DNA of 64,000 nt from Aliarcobacter vitoriensis (GCF_003316695.1 NZ_PDKB01000004.1:1-64000); one strand, 5' to 3'; positions 38,436 through 48,446 are shown, numbered from the stretch's first letter. Translations and numbers: made by a program. The notes: generated by a model from the sequence alone, not told the origin.

Positions 38436-40628
38436 ATGAAAATCAAAATGGCAATTTCAGTTGCAGCAATGTTAGTTGCGGGGGGGGGTACTCTATTAAG
38501 TGCTGACCAAGTAAAATTAGATGAAATCACAGTAAGTGAAACAAATCAAACTACTACATATACAATAAAAGAAACTAGTTCTTCTGCAAAACTAGATTTA
38601 TCTTTAAAAGAGACTCCTCAATCAATTACAGTAATGACTCAAAAGCAAATACAAGAACAAAATCTACAAGATTTAAATGATGTTATGACTCAAACTCCAG
38701 GAGTAACTTTAACTCAATATGGACAATTTGGAGCAGGATATACTTCTTATTATGCAAGAGGGACTTCAATTACTAATTTCCAAAGAGATGGTATGCCATC
38801 ATCAGAGATAAATATTGGTAGATTCAATGGTTTTGTAGGATTAGAAGATACTGCTATTTATGATAGAATTGAAATTATAAGAGGTTCAACAGGACTTACA
38901 AATGGAGCTGGAAATCCAAGTGCAAGTATAAACTATGTTAGAAAAAAACCTACAAAAGAGTTCCAAGGAGATGCTAAAGTATCTTATGGAAGTTGGGATA
39001 CTTATAAAGGAACTATAGATATCTCTGGTGGGTTAAATTCAAGTGATAGTATAAGAGGAAGATTGGTTGCTTCTTATGGTGAGGGTGGAAGCCAACAAGA
39101 TAGATATAATAAAGAAAATAGTTTAATATATGGTGCTTTAGATTTTAATTTATCTGATAATACTCTTTTAACAACATCTTTAACATATCAAAAAACAAAT
39201 GTAGATAATGCTTCTCCTCATGGATTTAGTTCTACAACAAATGAAGGACATTCTAAAGCAACTTATTATTCTAAAAAACAGACAACTTTTGGAAGACATG
39301 ATAATGCAGCAGCAGATTTTACATATACTGATGTGGAAAGATTAAACCTATCTTTAGGATTAGAACACTATTTTAGTAATGATTGGAAAGCAGTTGCTGG
39401 ATATTCATATTCAAAAACAAAAACTGATAGACTTTATGCTATTGCTGGTTCTTCTGCTTTTTCATATGATGGGTACACAGCTTACAAAAATAATGGAAGC
39501 ATTGATTATATTTTAAATCCAGGACAAATGATGGGACAAATGGGATATGTTGAGAGAAATCCTGATACTCACTCTATAGATTTATATGCAAATGGAGATT
39601 TTAACCTATTTGGAAGAACGCATAAACTATCTTTTGGTGTAAATGGTCATCAATCTAAATCAGATGATCCAGCAGAGGTTAGAACACCATTTATAGTAGA
39701 TATAAATGGATGGAATGGACATATAGCAAATAGACCAACGATGCCAACAACAAAAAATAGATATGTTTTTGATGAAAAGCAAATTGGTGCTTTTGCTGCT
39801 TTAAATTTAGAATTATCTGATCCTTTACATCTAATTTTAGGAGGAAGATTATCTAATTTTGAAAGAGTAATTAATAAAGGAACAGCAACAGAACAAACAC
39901 AAAAATATAATGCAGAATTTACTCCTTATTTAGGTTTAGTTTATGATATAAATGAAAATTTTGCTACTTATGCTAGTTATACATCTATTTTTAATCCAAC
40001 TTCTACAGCAAAAGATACAAGTGGAAATTATCTTGATCCAGAAGAGGGTAATACAACGGAATTTGGAATTAATTCAGAATTTTATGATGGAAAATTAAAT
40101 GCTAGTATTGCTTATTTTATTACAAAACAAGATAATTTAGCTGTTTCTGATACTCCAAACCTAACACCAGAAGGTACTACTGCTTTTAAAAGTGAAGATG
40201 GAGTAGAGATAAAAGGTTGGGATTTGACTGTTTCAGGGGAACTATTACCAAATTGGAATCTATCAGGAGGATATACATATACTGATGCAAAAGATAAAAA
40301 TAAAGATAGATTAAGAACAGGAGAAGTACCAAAACAAACTCTTAAATTCTTTACTACTTATAAATATAATCAATTAACTCTTGGTGGAGGAATTAATTGG
40401 CAAAGTGAAGTTCATAATGCAAATTCTACTGGAATTGCAAAAGATATTAATAAACAAAAAGCTTATACGCTTGTAAATGCAATGGCAAAATATGATATTA
40501 AAAAAGATTTTAGTGTTATTTTAAATGCAAATAATTTATTTGATGAAGATTATTTATTAAATACAGGAGGTTCTCAAGCTTGGGGAGCTGAAAGAAATTA
40601 TACTTTATCTTTAAACTATAAATTCTAA
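38436..40628 (+). CDS. TonB-dependent siderophore receptor with G9 tract
   Basis: This outer-membrane receptor for a ferric siderophore has 730 residues. Its signal peptide is 'MKIKMAISVAAMLVAGGG' with cleavage near 'LLSA'. A plug domain has 'LKETPQSITVMTQKQI' and 'DRIEIIRGSTGLTNGAGNPS', a 22-strand barrel follows, and the terminal strand is 'YTLSLNYKF' with a final Phe. Resemblance is to hydroxamate-type receptors (FhuE/FoxA group), but the ligand is not certain. Nine consecutive G (38480-38488) fall in the signal-peptide region, making phase variation likely. PepSY and small membrane genes follow. Confidence 0.92.
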   Translation: MKIKMAISVAAMLVAGGGTLLSADQVKLDEITVSETNQTTTYTIKETSSSAKLDLSLKETPQSITVMTQKQIQEQNLQDLNDVMTQTPGVTLTQYGQFGAGYTSYYARGTSITNFQRDGMPSSEINIGRFNGFVGLEDTAIYDRIEIIRGSTGLTNGAGNPSASINYVRKKPTKEFQGDAKVSYGSWDTYKGTIDISGGLNSSDSIRGRLVASYGEGGSQQDRYNKENSLIYGALDFNLSDNTLLTTSLTYQKTNVDNASPHGFSSTTNEGHSKATYYSKKQTTFGRHDNAAADFTYTDVERLNLSLGLEHYFSNDWKAVAGYSYSKTKTDRLYAIAGSSAFSYDGYTAYKNNGSIDYILNPGQMMGQMGYVERNPDTHSIDLYANGDFNLFGRTHKLSFGVNGHQSKSDDPAEVRTPFIVDINGWNGHIANRPTMPTTKNRYVFDEKQIGAFAALNLELSDPLHLILGGRLSNFERVINKGTATEQTQKYNAEFTPYLGLVYDINENFATYASYTSIFNPTSTAKDTSGNYLDPEEGNTTEFGINSEFYDGKLNASIAYFITKQDNLAVSDTPNLTPEGTTAFKSEDGVEIKGWDLTVSGELLPNWNLSGGYTYTDAKDKNKDRLRTGEVPKQTLKFFTTYKYNQLTLGGGINWQSEVHNANSTGIAKDINKQKAYTLVNAMAKYDIKKDFSVILNANNLFDEDYLLNTGGSQAWGAERNYTLSLNYKF
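38480..38488 (+). repeat. G9 homopolymer inside the receptor signal peptide
   Basis: Nine G residues in an otherwise very AT-rich sequence, encoding Ala-Gly-Gly-Gly with flanking bases. With G8 the frame stops after ...GVLY; with G10 it stops after ...GYSIKC. Both changes would switch the receptor off. Confidence 0.9.
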
Positions 40629-40650
40629 AAATTAAAATCGAAAATTGTAT

Positions 40651-40685
40651 AATCCCATTTCCAAATTTGGTAATGGGATTTTTTG
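40651..40685 (+). terminator. Terminator after the TonB receptor
   Basis: AATCCCATT pairs with AATGGGATT, with an inner CCAAATTTGG palindrome, followed by TTTT. It lies 29 bases before the PepSY gene and may only partly separate the two. Confidence 0.8.
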
Positions 40686-40713
40686 ATTTATATAAAAGGA
40701 TAAAAATATAAAT

Positions 40714-42300
40714 ATGATAGAACAATTAACAAAACAAGAAGAGAAAAGAGTTTTTAATCAAAGGCTCCAAAGAGTGCATGTGGCAATAGGTATAAGCTTC
40801 TCATTTTTGATGTATATTGCACTATTCTTTGGATTATTTGCAATATTACTTCCATATATACAAAACTGGGAAAAACCAATAAATCATATAAAAATGACAA
40901 ATGTTTCAACTATTGATTATGATAAGATGCTAAATCAAGTTCTGAATGATAGTAGTTTTCCTAAAAATAATCCAATTACAATATCCCTTCCAGGATATCT
41001 GAAAGATCCAACTTTAAAAGTATCTACACAATTTGTATCACCAAAAATATTTGACCCAAATACAACTTTAGAATTAAAAAAAGATGAAAATATATTTGAA
41101 CTTGCAAACTTTCTAAACTATATGCATTATGGAAGATTGTTTGGAGAGTTTGGTTGGTATATTTTTGGATTTATGGCAGTAGCTGGAGTATTTTTAATAG
41201 TTGGTGGATTGATTCAAATACTTATAATAAAATATAGAGATAGCACATCTAGTCAAACTGGAACATTCTCAAAATGGCATAGAAAAATACTTATATGGAC
41301 TATTGCACCATTTTTACTTATTGCAATAAGTGGTGTTTTTATGAATATAGGTAAAAAATCTGCTCCATTGATGACAACTGTTGCTACACAAGGAGAGATA
41401 AAAGAGGTTGGAAAATTTATCTTCCCAGCTATTCATCCACAAGACCCAAAAATAGATAAATCAGGCGAAATTATAGAGATGCTTTCAATAAATGAGTTAC
41501 TTAAAATTGCTCAAAATATAGCACCTGAATTAAATTTTTATAGAATTAAACTTACAAATTGGCAAGATTCAACTGCTGTTGTAAAATTTGAAGGATATAA
41601 TCCATATATGCCATTTTTGAATGGACTTTCAAACATACCAAATTTAGTTTTAAGTGGAGTTGATGGAAGTTTAATAAGTGAACAAAAGGTTATGGATAAA
41701 AGATGGGGTTCAATATTTTATGATGTAATAAACTATATTCATTTACTTTTTAGTGTTGATGATATCACTAGAATGGTAGTATTTTTTATAATGCTTTTTA
41801 CAACTTTAGCTATTGGTTTTGGAAATTTACTTTATTTAGAGAAAAAGGCTAGAAAATTTCCCATAAATATTCCAGTTTATCAAGGTTTAGGAAAGCTATC
41901 TCTTGCAGTTATGGTAGGTGTTATTCCTGCAACAGCTTTACTATTTGTTCTTCAATGGTTACTTCCTTTAGATATGGAAAATAAATTTTTAATCACAAAA
42001 GGAATATTTGCTACCTTTTGGTGTTTTACTTTTACATACTCTTTTTATAGATTGAACTCTTATCAAACAGCTAAAGAATTTTTATATTTGGGTGGAATTT
42101 TATTTATACTTAGTTCAATAATTCATTTTATAAATAGTGGATTTAGTCCTATTCGACTTTTAAATGAAGAAGTTTATACAGTTTTAGCTATGGACATAGG
42201 TTTAATTTTCTTTGGACTAATCTTGTTGATTATTGCTTGTAAATTACCAACAAACAGAGATAAAATTCAAGAGTTTTGGACTTCAAAGGGTGTTAAATGA
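40714..42300 (+). CDS. PepSY-domain membrane protein (siderophore-associated, PiuB-like)
   Basis: This 528-residue inner-membrane protein has an N-terminal helix (about 24-48), a periplasmic PepSY region, helices near 150-172 and 190-210, then a cluster of C-terminal helices. 'RRVHVAIGISF'-like and 'KWHRKILIWTIAPFLLIAI' segments are typical of PepSY_TM proteins that accompany TonB siderophore receptors and may reduce or release iron. Conserved histidines in the helices fit haem binding, but this is inferred. Confidence 0.82.
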   Translation: MIEQLTKQEEKRVFNQRLQRVHVAIGISFSFLMYIALFFGLFAILLPYIQNWEKPINHIKMTNVSTIDYDKMLNQVLNDSSFPKNNPITISLPGYLKDPTLKVSTQFVSPKIFDPNTTLELKKDENIFELANFLNYMHYGRLFGEFGWYIFGFMAVAGVFLIVGGLIQILIIKYRDSTSSQTGTFSKWHRKILIWTIAPFLLIAISGVFMNIGKKSAPLMTTVATQGEIKEVGKFIFPAIHPQDPKIDKSGEIIEMLSINELLKIAQNIAPELNFYRIKLTNWQDSTAVVKFEGYNPYMPFLNGLSNIPNLVLSGVDGSLISEQKVMDKRWGSIFYDVINYIHLLFSVDDITRMVVFFIMLFTTLAIGFGNLLYLEKKARKFPINIPVYQGLGKLSLAVMVGVIPATALLFVLQWLLPLDMENKFLITKGIFATFWCFTFTYSFYRLNSYQTAKEFLYLGGILFILSSIIHFINSGFSPIRLLNEEVYTVLAMDIGLIFFGLILLIIACKLPTNRDKIQEFWTSKGVK

Positions 42301-42602
42301 GAAATTATATTCGTAATTTAAAAATACCAGAAAAAAGTGGTAAAAAGATAGGATTATTTAGAATCTTATGTTCAATTATTGGTGGATTAATTGTAACTTT
42401 GTTGGCAATGGCCTTACTTGTGACAATAGTTCCTATTGGAAAAGAGGATATTACACTGGCAACTATTATAATAGATGGTTCAATTTGGGCTTTGATTGCT
42501 TTTTGGATAAGTTTGAGTTCGAGTAAATATATAGCACTTCTAAGATGTCTTATTCCAAGTTTAATATTAGCAATTGCATTAATAATACTTTTTAATATAT
42601 AA
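42297..42602 (+). CDS. Small membrane protein of the siderophore locus (DUF3649-like)
   Basis: This 101-residue protein has about three membrane helices (about 22-45, 58-75 and 82-99). The ATG overlaps the PepSY stop as ATGA, so the two are coupled. Size, topology and position fit DUF3649-type proteins found beside PepSY genes; sequence similarity could not be confirmed. Confidence 0.62.
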   Translation: MRNYIRNLKIPEKSGKKIGLFRILCSIIGGLIVTLLAMALLVTIVPIGKEDITLATIIIDGSIWALIAFWISLSSSKYIALLRCLIPSLILAIALIILFNI

Positions 42603-42611
42603 GGATATGAA

Positions 42612-43106
42612 ATGATAAAAAAGATAATTTTATTTTTTGGTTTGAGTGTGAGTTTATTTTCTCATGAATTAATACTTATAGTAGAAGATAATAAAAACAA
42701 TACTATTACCGTTGCTGGAGAGTTTGATACAGGAGATAGTGTTGCTGGAGCATTGATAAAACTTGAGAGTTTATCAAGTGGAGATATTCTTTTTCAACAA
42801 AGACTTCCAGAATCACAAGAAATAATAGTTGAAATACCAAAAGAACCATACAGAGTTGTACTCGATGGTGGAAGTGGACATACTTTGATAAAAGCTGGAA
42901 TTGCTCCAATAGAAGGTTTTAAAGAAGAAGTAAAGCAAAATGTATCAAATCAGAATAAAAAATCATCACAAAAACAAACTATTTTAACAAAATGGGATAG
43001 CTTGACTATTACATTTTTTACTTTATGTTTAATAGCATTTTTATTGGCAATTTATTTTAGTAATAAAAATACAAATAGGATTTTAGCTCAATTAAAAGAG
43101 AGCTAA
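42612..43106 (+). CDS. Membrane-anchored periplasmic protein of the siderophore locus
   Basis: This 164-residue protein has a signal peptide (MIKKIILFFGLSVSLFS), a small beta-rich periplasmic domain (about 18-105) ending 'VVLDGGSGHTLIK', a polar linker, and a C-terminal membrane helix (about 132-150). The layout resembles small anchored accessory proteins such as NikL of metal transporters; that comparison is topological only. It begins 9 bases after the preceding gene and is the last gene of the operon. Confidence 0.6.
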   Translation: MIKKIILFFGLSVSLFSHELILIVEDNKNNTITVAGEFDTGDSVAGALIKLESLSSGDILFQQRLPESQEIIVEIPKEPYRVVLDGGSGHTLIKAGIAPIEGFKEEVKQNVSNQNKKSSQKQTILTKWDSLTITFFTLCLIAFLLAIYFSNKNTNRILAQLKES

Positions 43107-43119
43107 AATTCTCTTTTAA
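43092..43119. terminator. Bidirectional terminator between siderophore and suf operons
   Basis: TTAAAAGAGA pairs with TCTCTTTTAA (10 bp, 8-base loop). The plus-strand stop codon and the minus-strand stop codon both lie within it. Confidence 0.75.
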
Positions 43120-43463
43120 AAAGATATAGCAGCTCCGCTAGCACCCATAATTTCACGTGCTTCTTCACTCATCATATGTGGTTCCCAAATTGGTTCAAAT
43201 ACTAGATTTACTTTTGCTTCATCAACTTCATCAACAGCAATTGCTACATATCTTACTTGCTCTATTAAACTATCAGCAACTGGACAAGATGGACTTGTAA
43301 GAGTCATATCTATTTCACAAAACAGATAGCTTTCTCTCTCTTCTAATTCTATTTTATAAATAAGTCCTAGATTGTAAATATCAACTGGGATTTCAGGATC
43401 ATAAACTTTTTTTAAATTTTCTATGATTTTATCTTTTATTTCATCTTTATTAAAAATTGACAT
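43116..43463 (-). CDS. MIP18/SufT-like iron-sulfur assembly protein (DUF59)
   Basis: This 115-residue protein is one DUF59 domain: 'VYDPEIPVDIYNLGLIYKI', 'MTLTSPSCPVADSL' with the conserved Cys, and 'LVFEPIWEPHMMS'. The family helps mature or deliver iron-sulfur clusters. It is the last gene of the suf operon, 9 bases after sufE. Confidence 0.87.
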   Translation of the reverse strand: MSIFNKDEIKDKIIENLKKVYDPEIPVDIYNLGLIYKIELEERESYLFCEIDMTLTSPSCPVADSLIEQVRYVAIAVDEVDEAKVNLVFEPIWEPHMMSEEAREIMGASGAAISF

Positions 43464-43472
43464 AAATTTCCT

Positions 43473-43880
43473 TTAAGCGTTTAACGCATACTCTTTTATT
43501 TTTTTTATCATACCTATAACTCCACTTTGTCTATTTGGAGTTATAACTTCACTTAATTCAAGCTCTCTTATGATATCCATATCAACTTCTTTTAACTCTT
43601 GGATTGTAGAATTTGAAAAAATATCTAAGATAATATATACCAATCCTTTTACAATAATTGCATCACTTGTGCCATAAAAAAATAGTTTATCATTTTTTTT
43701 CTCACATATTAACCAAACTTGAGAAGTACATCCATGAACTATATTTTCTGGAGTTTTATTTACTTCATCAAAGACAGGAAGTTTTTTACCTAAATCAATA
43801 ATATATTCATATTTTGCTAACTCATCATCAAAAAAATCTAAATCATCTTTTATATTTTCTACTCTTTGTTTTATACTCAT
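43473..43880 (-). CDS. sufE: Cysteine desulfuration protein SufE
   Basis: This protein accepts the persulfide sulfur from SufS and stimulates it. It has 135 residues. The sulfur-accepting Cys51 lies in 'ENIVHGCTSQVWL', and 'DAIIVKGLVYIIL' follows, as in SufE. It lies one base after sufS. Confidence 0.93.
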   Translation of the reverse strand: MSIKQRVENIKDDLDFFDDELAKYEYIIDLGKKLPVFDEVNKTPENIVHGCTSQVWLICEKKNDKLFFYGTSDAIIVKGLVYIILDIFSNSTIQELKEVDMDIIRELELSEVITPNRQSGVIGMIKKIKEYALNA

Positions 43881-43881
43881 C

Positions 43882-45069
43882 CTAATCCTTTAACATAGAA
43901 AGTGCTCTTTTAAGTGCAATTATCAACTTATCAATATCTTCAAAATCATTATAAAAAGCTAAACTTACTCTTATAGTACCTTTTATATTCAATTTATTCA
44001 TAATTGGCATTGCACAATGATGACCAACCCTTACTGCAACTTTCATTTTATCAAGTAAAATAGATATATCATCATGAACTATTCCAGTAAAATTGAAACT
44101 TCTTGTTCCACTACAATCTTTTATATCATTGTAAAAAATTATATCAGGAAGTTTTTTTAGTTCATCATCAAGATATTTTAAAAGTTCATTTTTTCTTGTT
44201 TGTATAGTTTCATAACCAATATTTTCTATATATTTTAAAGACTCTTTAAAAGCTATAACTCCCGCAATATTTTGAGTTCCTGCTTCAAATTTATAAGGAG
44301 AGTTTAAAAAAGTAGTTCCTTTTTCAAAATCAACTGTATGTATAGTTGCTCCACCTGTTTGATAAGGTTCTACAATATCTAAAAATTTATCTTTTATATA
44401 TATTGCTCCAACTCCTGTTGGACCAAAAGTTTTATGCCCTGAAATAACAAAAAAATCACAATCAAGTTTTTGAACATCTATTTTAAAACTGCTTAAACTT
44501 TGTGCTCCATCTACCATAACTACACAATCATAAGAGTGTGCTAAAGATATAATTCTTTTTATATCGTGAACTTTTCCAAAAGCATTTGTAACATGAGCAA
44601 TACTCACAAATGAATTAGGATTTTGTTTTAAAATTTCTTCAAAATGTTTAAAATCAAAATCCAAATTAGAGTTACAATTTACAACTTCAAGTCCTGAACC
44701 TTTTAATCTACCTTGCATATGCCAAGGCACAATATTTGCATGGTGTTCTAAACTTGAGATAATAACAGTTTTAAAATTTATTGCAAAAGATAAAGCTATA
44801 AAATTTATACTTTCAGTAACACCTTTTGTAAAAATTATCTCTTCTTTTTTATTTGCATTTATAAATTTTTGTAAAGCAATTCTCGTATTTTCAAACTCTG
44901 TTGTAGCCGTTGCAGCATCTCCAAATCCACTTCTATGAGTATTTGAACAGTATTTTGTATAATAATCAACCGTTGCATCAACAACACTTTGTGGTTTTTG
45001 AGTTGTTGCTCCATTGTCTAAATATACAGTTTTTGAGTTTTGAAAATATGGAAAATCTTTTTTATACAT
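43882..45069 (-). CDS. sufS: Cysteine desulfurase SufS
   Basis: This PLP enzyme mobilises sulfur from cysteine for cluster assembly. About 395 residues from the ATG at 45069, which overlaps sufD by 8 bases; a TTG at 45093 is less likely. The PLP lysine is Lys213 in 'VISGHKTFGPTG'. The persulfide cysteine Cys352 is in 'VRVGHHCAMPIM', a group II (SufS-type) site. Sulfur passes to SufE, encoded next. Confidence 0.94.
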   Translation of the reverse strand: MYKKDFPYFQNSKTVYLDNGATTQKPQSVVDATVDYYTKYCSNTHRSGFGDAATATTEFENTRIALQKFINANKKEEIIFTKGVTESINFIALSFAINFKTVIISSLEHHANIVPWHMQGRLKGSGLEVVNCNSNLDFDFKHFEEILKQNPNSFVSIAHVTNAFGKVHDIKRIISLAHSYDCVVMVDGAQSLSSFKIDVQKLDCDFFVISGHKTFGPTGVGAIYIKDKFLDIVEPYQTGGATIHTVDFEKGTTFLNSPYKFEAGTQNIAGVIAFKESLKYIENIGYETIQTRKNELLKYLDDELKKLPDIIFYNDIKDCSGTRSFNFTGIVHDDISILLDKMKVAVRVGHHCAMPIMNKLNIKGTIRVSLAFYNDFEDIDKLIIALKRALSMLKD

Positions 45070-46093
45070 ATTTTTCTCTTTTATAATTATCAATAAATTC
45101 TTTTATTTTTTCATTTTTCAAATTATTTCTAATAGAACTTTCAAAAGCAACTAAAAGCATATCATAAGCTTTGTCTTTTGGAATACCTCGAGCAGTTAGA
45201 TATAAAAGTTGTTCTTTATTTAGTGTACCAGTTGTTGTACCGTGGCTAGCTTCAAGTTCATCAATATATATTTCTAAATGCGGTTGAGCAAAAATTGTAG
45301 CATCATCACTTAATAAAATAGAGTTACAATTTTGAAAAGCTTTTGAATAAAGTGCTTCTTGATTTACTATAGATTTTATTTTTACAACTGCTCTTGAGTT
45401 GTCTTTTAGGCTATTTTTATAGTTTATATTACTTCTTGAACTTTTGTTATTGTGTACAGTTTTTACCAAAGTTGAAGAGTTTGCTTTGTCTTTTAGTTTT
45501 AGTAAACCATTTAATTCATAGTTTATCTCTTGTGAATTTACATTGTTTTCAAAATTATTTACCACAAAACCATCTCCAAATTCAAAATTTGTGATCTCTA
45601 AATTTGATTTATCATCTTGTGAAGTTTTTAAAGAGAATATTATAGAGTTTTCTAAAACTATATCTTGAACTTTTACATACTCTAAGTTTGCATTTTTTCC
45701 TAAATCTAAAAATCTATTTACAAAAAATGCAGAGTTTGTAGAGTTTGAGTTAAAAACTTCTATAATTTGTGCTTTAACTCCATCTTTAACTTCGATTTTT
45801 AAAGAGTTTGTAAATGCTATTTCACTCTCATTTAAAGTATGAATTAGAATAATTGGTTCTTTTGTATCTTCACTTATTGTTAAAATTTTTTGATTACTGT
45901 CCAAATTTTTTGTTACATCAAATAAAATACTATCATAAGAATTTTCATCTTTTTGTGATTTTAAATCAAGGCTAAAATTTGAAGTTTTAACACTTTTAAA
46001 ATCATAAGAAAAAAGATAAGAAAAATCTATTTTTAAAAACTCTTCATCTTTTTTTTGTGGTAGTTTTAAATCTTGAAAATTAATTACTTGCAT
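45062..46093 (-). CDS. sufD: Fe-S assembly protein SufD
   Basis: This is a 343-residue partner of SufB and SufC in the scaffold complex. The C-terminal SufB/D core is clear: 'DDATIFAQPHLEIYIDELEA' followed by 'SHGTTTGTLNKEQLLYLTARG' with the conserved His, Gly and 'L.ARGI' motif. The N-terminal half is divergent, as usual for SufD. The start overlaps sufC by 14 bases. Confidence 0.9.
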   Translation of the reverse strand: MQVINFQDLKLPQKKDEEFLKIDFSYLFSYDFKSVKTSNFSLDLKSQKDENSYDSILFDVTKNLDSNQKILTISEDTKEPIILIHTLNESEIAFTNSLKIEVKDGVKAQIIEVFNSNSTNSAFFVNRFLDLGKNANLEYVKVQDIVLENSIIFSLKTSQDDKSNLEITNFEFGDGFVVNNFENNVNSQEINYELNGLLKLKDKANSSTLVKTVHNNKSSRSNINYKNSLKDNSRAVVKIKSIVNQEALYSKAFQNCNSILLSDDATIFAQPHLEIYIDELEASHGTTTGTLNKEQLLYLTARGIPKDKAYDMLLVAFESSIRNNLKNEKIKEFIDNYKREKYV

Positions 46094-46847
46094 TATTTAT
46101 TCCTAATGCCTCAAAACCTTTCTCATCTAGTTCTAAAGCTAAACTATAATCTCCAGTTTTAGCAATCTTTCCATCACTCAAAATATGTACAAAATCAGGT
46201 TTTATAAGTTCTAAAAGTCTATCATAGTGAGTAATCATTAAAATAGATTTTTTACCATCAAGCATAGAGTTTATTACATTTGCTACGATTTTTATTGCAT
46301 CTACATCTAGTCCACTATCTATTTCATCAAGCATTATTAAATCAGGTTGTAGCATTAAAAGTTGGATTAATTCATTTCTTTTTTTTTCTCCACCACTAAA
46401 CCCATCATTTAAATCTCTTTGTAAAAGTTTTCTATCTATATCAAATTTTGAAGTCTCTTCTTTTACTAGTTTTAAAAATTGCATCGCATCTAGTTCTTCT
46501 TTTCCTTCATAGGCTCTTTTTGCATTTATTGCTGTTCTTAAAAAGTAGCTATTATTTACTCCAGCAACTTCAACAGGACTTTGGAAACTCATAAAAATAC
46601 CTTCATTTGCTCTTGTTGAAACATCCATTTGCAATAAATCTTTATTTTTAAATGTTATTTTTCCACCTGTTACTTCACAGTCATAATGAGCTGCTAAAGT
46701 TTTAACTAAAGTAGATTTACCTGCACCATTTACTCCCATTAAAGCATGAACTTCTCCTGGTTTTATATCTAAGTTTAAACCTTTTAAAATATTATTATCA
46801 TTTATACTAACTTTTAAATCTTCAATTTTTAATAAACTATTACTCAT
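46080..46847 (-). CDS. sufC: Fe-S assembly ATPase SufC
   Basis: This ABC-type ATPase powers the SufBCD scaffold. It has 255 residues. Walker A is GVNGAGKST (38-46), the signature is 'DGFSGGEKKRNELIQ', Walker B is 'LIMLDEIDSGLDVDA' (SufC-specific), and 'ITHYDRLL' carries the switch His. It starts 2 bases after the sufB stop. Confidence 0.96.
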   Translation of the reverse strand: MSNSLLKIEDLKVSINDNNILKGLNLDIKPGEVHALMGVNGAGKSTLVKTLAAHYDCEVTGGKITFKNKDLLQMDVSTRANEGIFMSFQSPVEVAGVNNSYFLRTAINAKRAYEGKEELDAMQFLKLVKEETSKFDIDRKLLQRDLNDGFSGGEKKRNELIQLLMLQPDLIMLDEIDSGLDVDAIKIVANVINSMLDGKKSILMITHYDRLLELIKPDFVHILSDGKIAKTGDYSLALELDEKGFEALGINNASN

Positions 46848-46849
46848 AA

Positions 46850-48286
46850 TTAACCTACACTTCCTTCTAATGAAATATTTAATAACTCTTTTGCTTCAGC
46901 TGCAAACTCCATTGGTAACTCTTTTAAAACCTCTTTACAAAAACCATTTACAATCATAGCTATTGCATCTTCTTCATCAATTCCTCTTTGATTTAAGTAA
47001 AATAGTTGTTCATCTGAAATTTTTGAAGTTGTTGCTTCATGCTCTATATTTGCACTACTATTTCTTATCTCATGATATGGATAAGTATGTGCTTGACATT
47101 TATGTCCTATTAAAAGTGAATCACATTCAGAAATATTTCTTGCATTATGAGCATTTTTACCAACTCTTACCAAACCACGATAAGCATTTATACCTTTCAT
47201 AGCTGAAATACCTTTTGATATGATTGTTGATTTTGTATTTTTACCAAGATGTATCATTTTTGTACCAGTATCAGCTTGTTGAGCTTTTGAAGTAATAGCA
47301 ACAGAGTAGAATTCTCCTACACTATTATCTCCTTGAAGCACACAAGATGGATATTTCCAAGTTATACTTGAACCAGTTTCTACTTGTGTCCAAGATATTT
47401 TAGAGTTATCACCTTTACATAAACCTCTTTTTGTTACGAAGTTTAAAATTCCACCTTTACCATCTTCATCTCCTGGAAACCAGTTTTGAATAGTAGAGTA
47501 TTTTATATGACCATCTTTCAATGCACATAATTCAACAACAGCTGCATGAAGTTGTCGTTCATCTCTTGAAGGTGCAGAACAACCCTCATTATATGAAACA
47601 TAACTTCCTTCATCACAGATTATTAATGTTCTTTCAAATTGACCTGTATTTAAAGCGTTTATTCTAAAATAAGTTGAAAGTTCCATTGGACATCTAGTAT
47701 GTGGTGGAATATATACAAAACTTCCATCTGTAAAAACTGCACTATTTAAACAGGTAAAATAGTTATCTGAAACAGGAACAACACTTGATAAATAAGTCTT
47801 TACTAAATCTGGAAATCTATGTGCAGCTTCACTTATAGAGCAAAATATAATTCCTAATTTTTCAAGCTCTTCTTGATAAGTTGTTTTTACTGAAACTGAA
47901 TCAAATACTGCATCTACTGCAACACCAGCTAACATTTTTTGTTCTTCTAGTGGAATTCCTAATTTTTCATAAGTTTTTAATATTTCTGGATCAACTTCAT
48001 CTAAAGAGTTTAAAGCTTTTTTAGGTGCTGAAAAATATGCATAATCTTGGTAATCTATTTTAGGAAACTTAAGATTTGTCCAAGTTGGTTCTTCCATAGT
48101 TAGCCATTTTTTATATGCTTTTAATCTAAATTCTAAAAGCCATTGTGGTTCTTCTTTTTTTGCACTTATTGCTCTTATAACATCTTCATTTAAACCTTTT
48201 TCAAAAGTATCACTTTGAACTAAAGTTTCAAATCCAAGTTTGTAATCTTTGTTTAAAATGTCATGTATTTGCTGATTATCACTCAT
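46850..48286 (-). CDS. sufB: Fe-S assembly scaffold SufB
   Basis: This main scaffold subunit assembles nascent clusters. It has 478 residues, full length. Family blocks are '[20 protein letters not shown]', '[16 protein letters not shown]', '[15 protein letters not shown]' and, near the end, '[20 protein letters not shown]'. It is the first gene of the leftward suf operon and is divergent from the NifU-like gene. Two candidate operators lie in the 223-base spacer. Confidence 0.96.
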   Translation of the reverse strand: MSDNQQIHDILNKDYKLGFETLVQSDTFEKGLNEDVIRAISAKKEEPQWLLEFRLKAYKKWLTMEEPTWTNLKFPKIDYQDYAYFSAPKKALNSLDEVDPEILKTYEKLGIPLEEQKMLAGVAVDAVFDSVSVKTTYQEELEKLGIIFCSISEAAHRFPDLVKTYLSSVVPVSDNYFTCLNSAVFTDGSFVYIPPHTRCPMELSTYFRINALNTGQFERTLIICDEGSYVSYNEGCSAPSRDERQLHAAVVELCALKDGHIKYSTIQNWFPGDEDGKGGILNFVTKRGLCKGDNSKISWTQVETGSSITWKYPSCVLQGDNSVGEFYSVAITSKAQQADTGTKMIHLGKNTKSTIISKGISAMKGINAYRGLVRVGKNAHNARNISECDSLLIGHKCQAHTYPYHEIRNSSANIEHEATTSKISDEQLFYLNQRGIDEEDAIAMIVNGFCKEVLKELPMEFAAEAKELLNISLEGSVG

Positions 48287-48318
48287 GACTTCTCCGTAAA
48301 ATTTATTTGATTTTAAAT

Positions 48319-48335
48319 AGGACAGAATTTATCCT
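48319..48335. promoter_or_regulatory. 17-bp near-palindrome proximal to sufB, candidate operator
   Basis: AGGACAGAATTTATCCT has AGGA/TCCT arms. It closely resembles the second site at 48447-48463 and lies 33 bases before the sufB start. Confidence 0.5.
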
Positions 48336-48418
48336 GTTTGAATAATATCAAAATAAGTATATAATGTAAAGGCATAAATACAACTAAAGCGATTTTATTG
48401 CTATGCAAATATAGAAAC

Positions 48419-48439
48419 AACTCCTATTTAAAGGGAGTT
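48419..48439. other. Hairpin in the sufB/NifU spacer
   Basis: AACTCC/GGAGTT with a short A/T loop, between the two candidate operators. It could be an old terminator or part of the NifU-like leader; nothing decides. Confidence 0.4.
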
Positions 48440-48446
48440 TATAATT

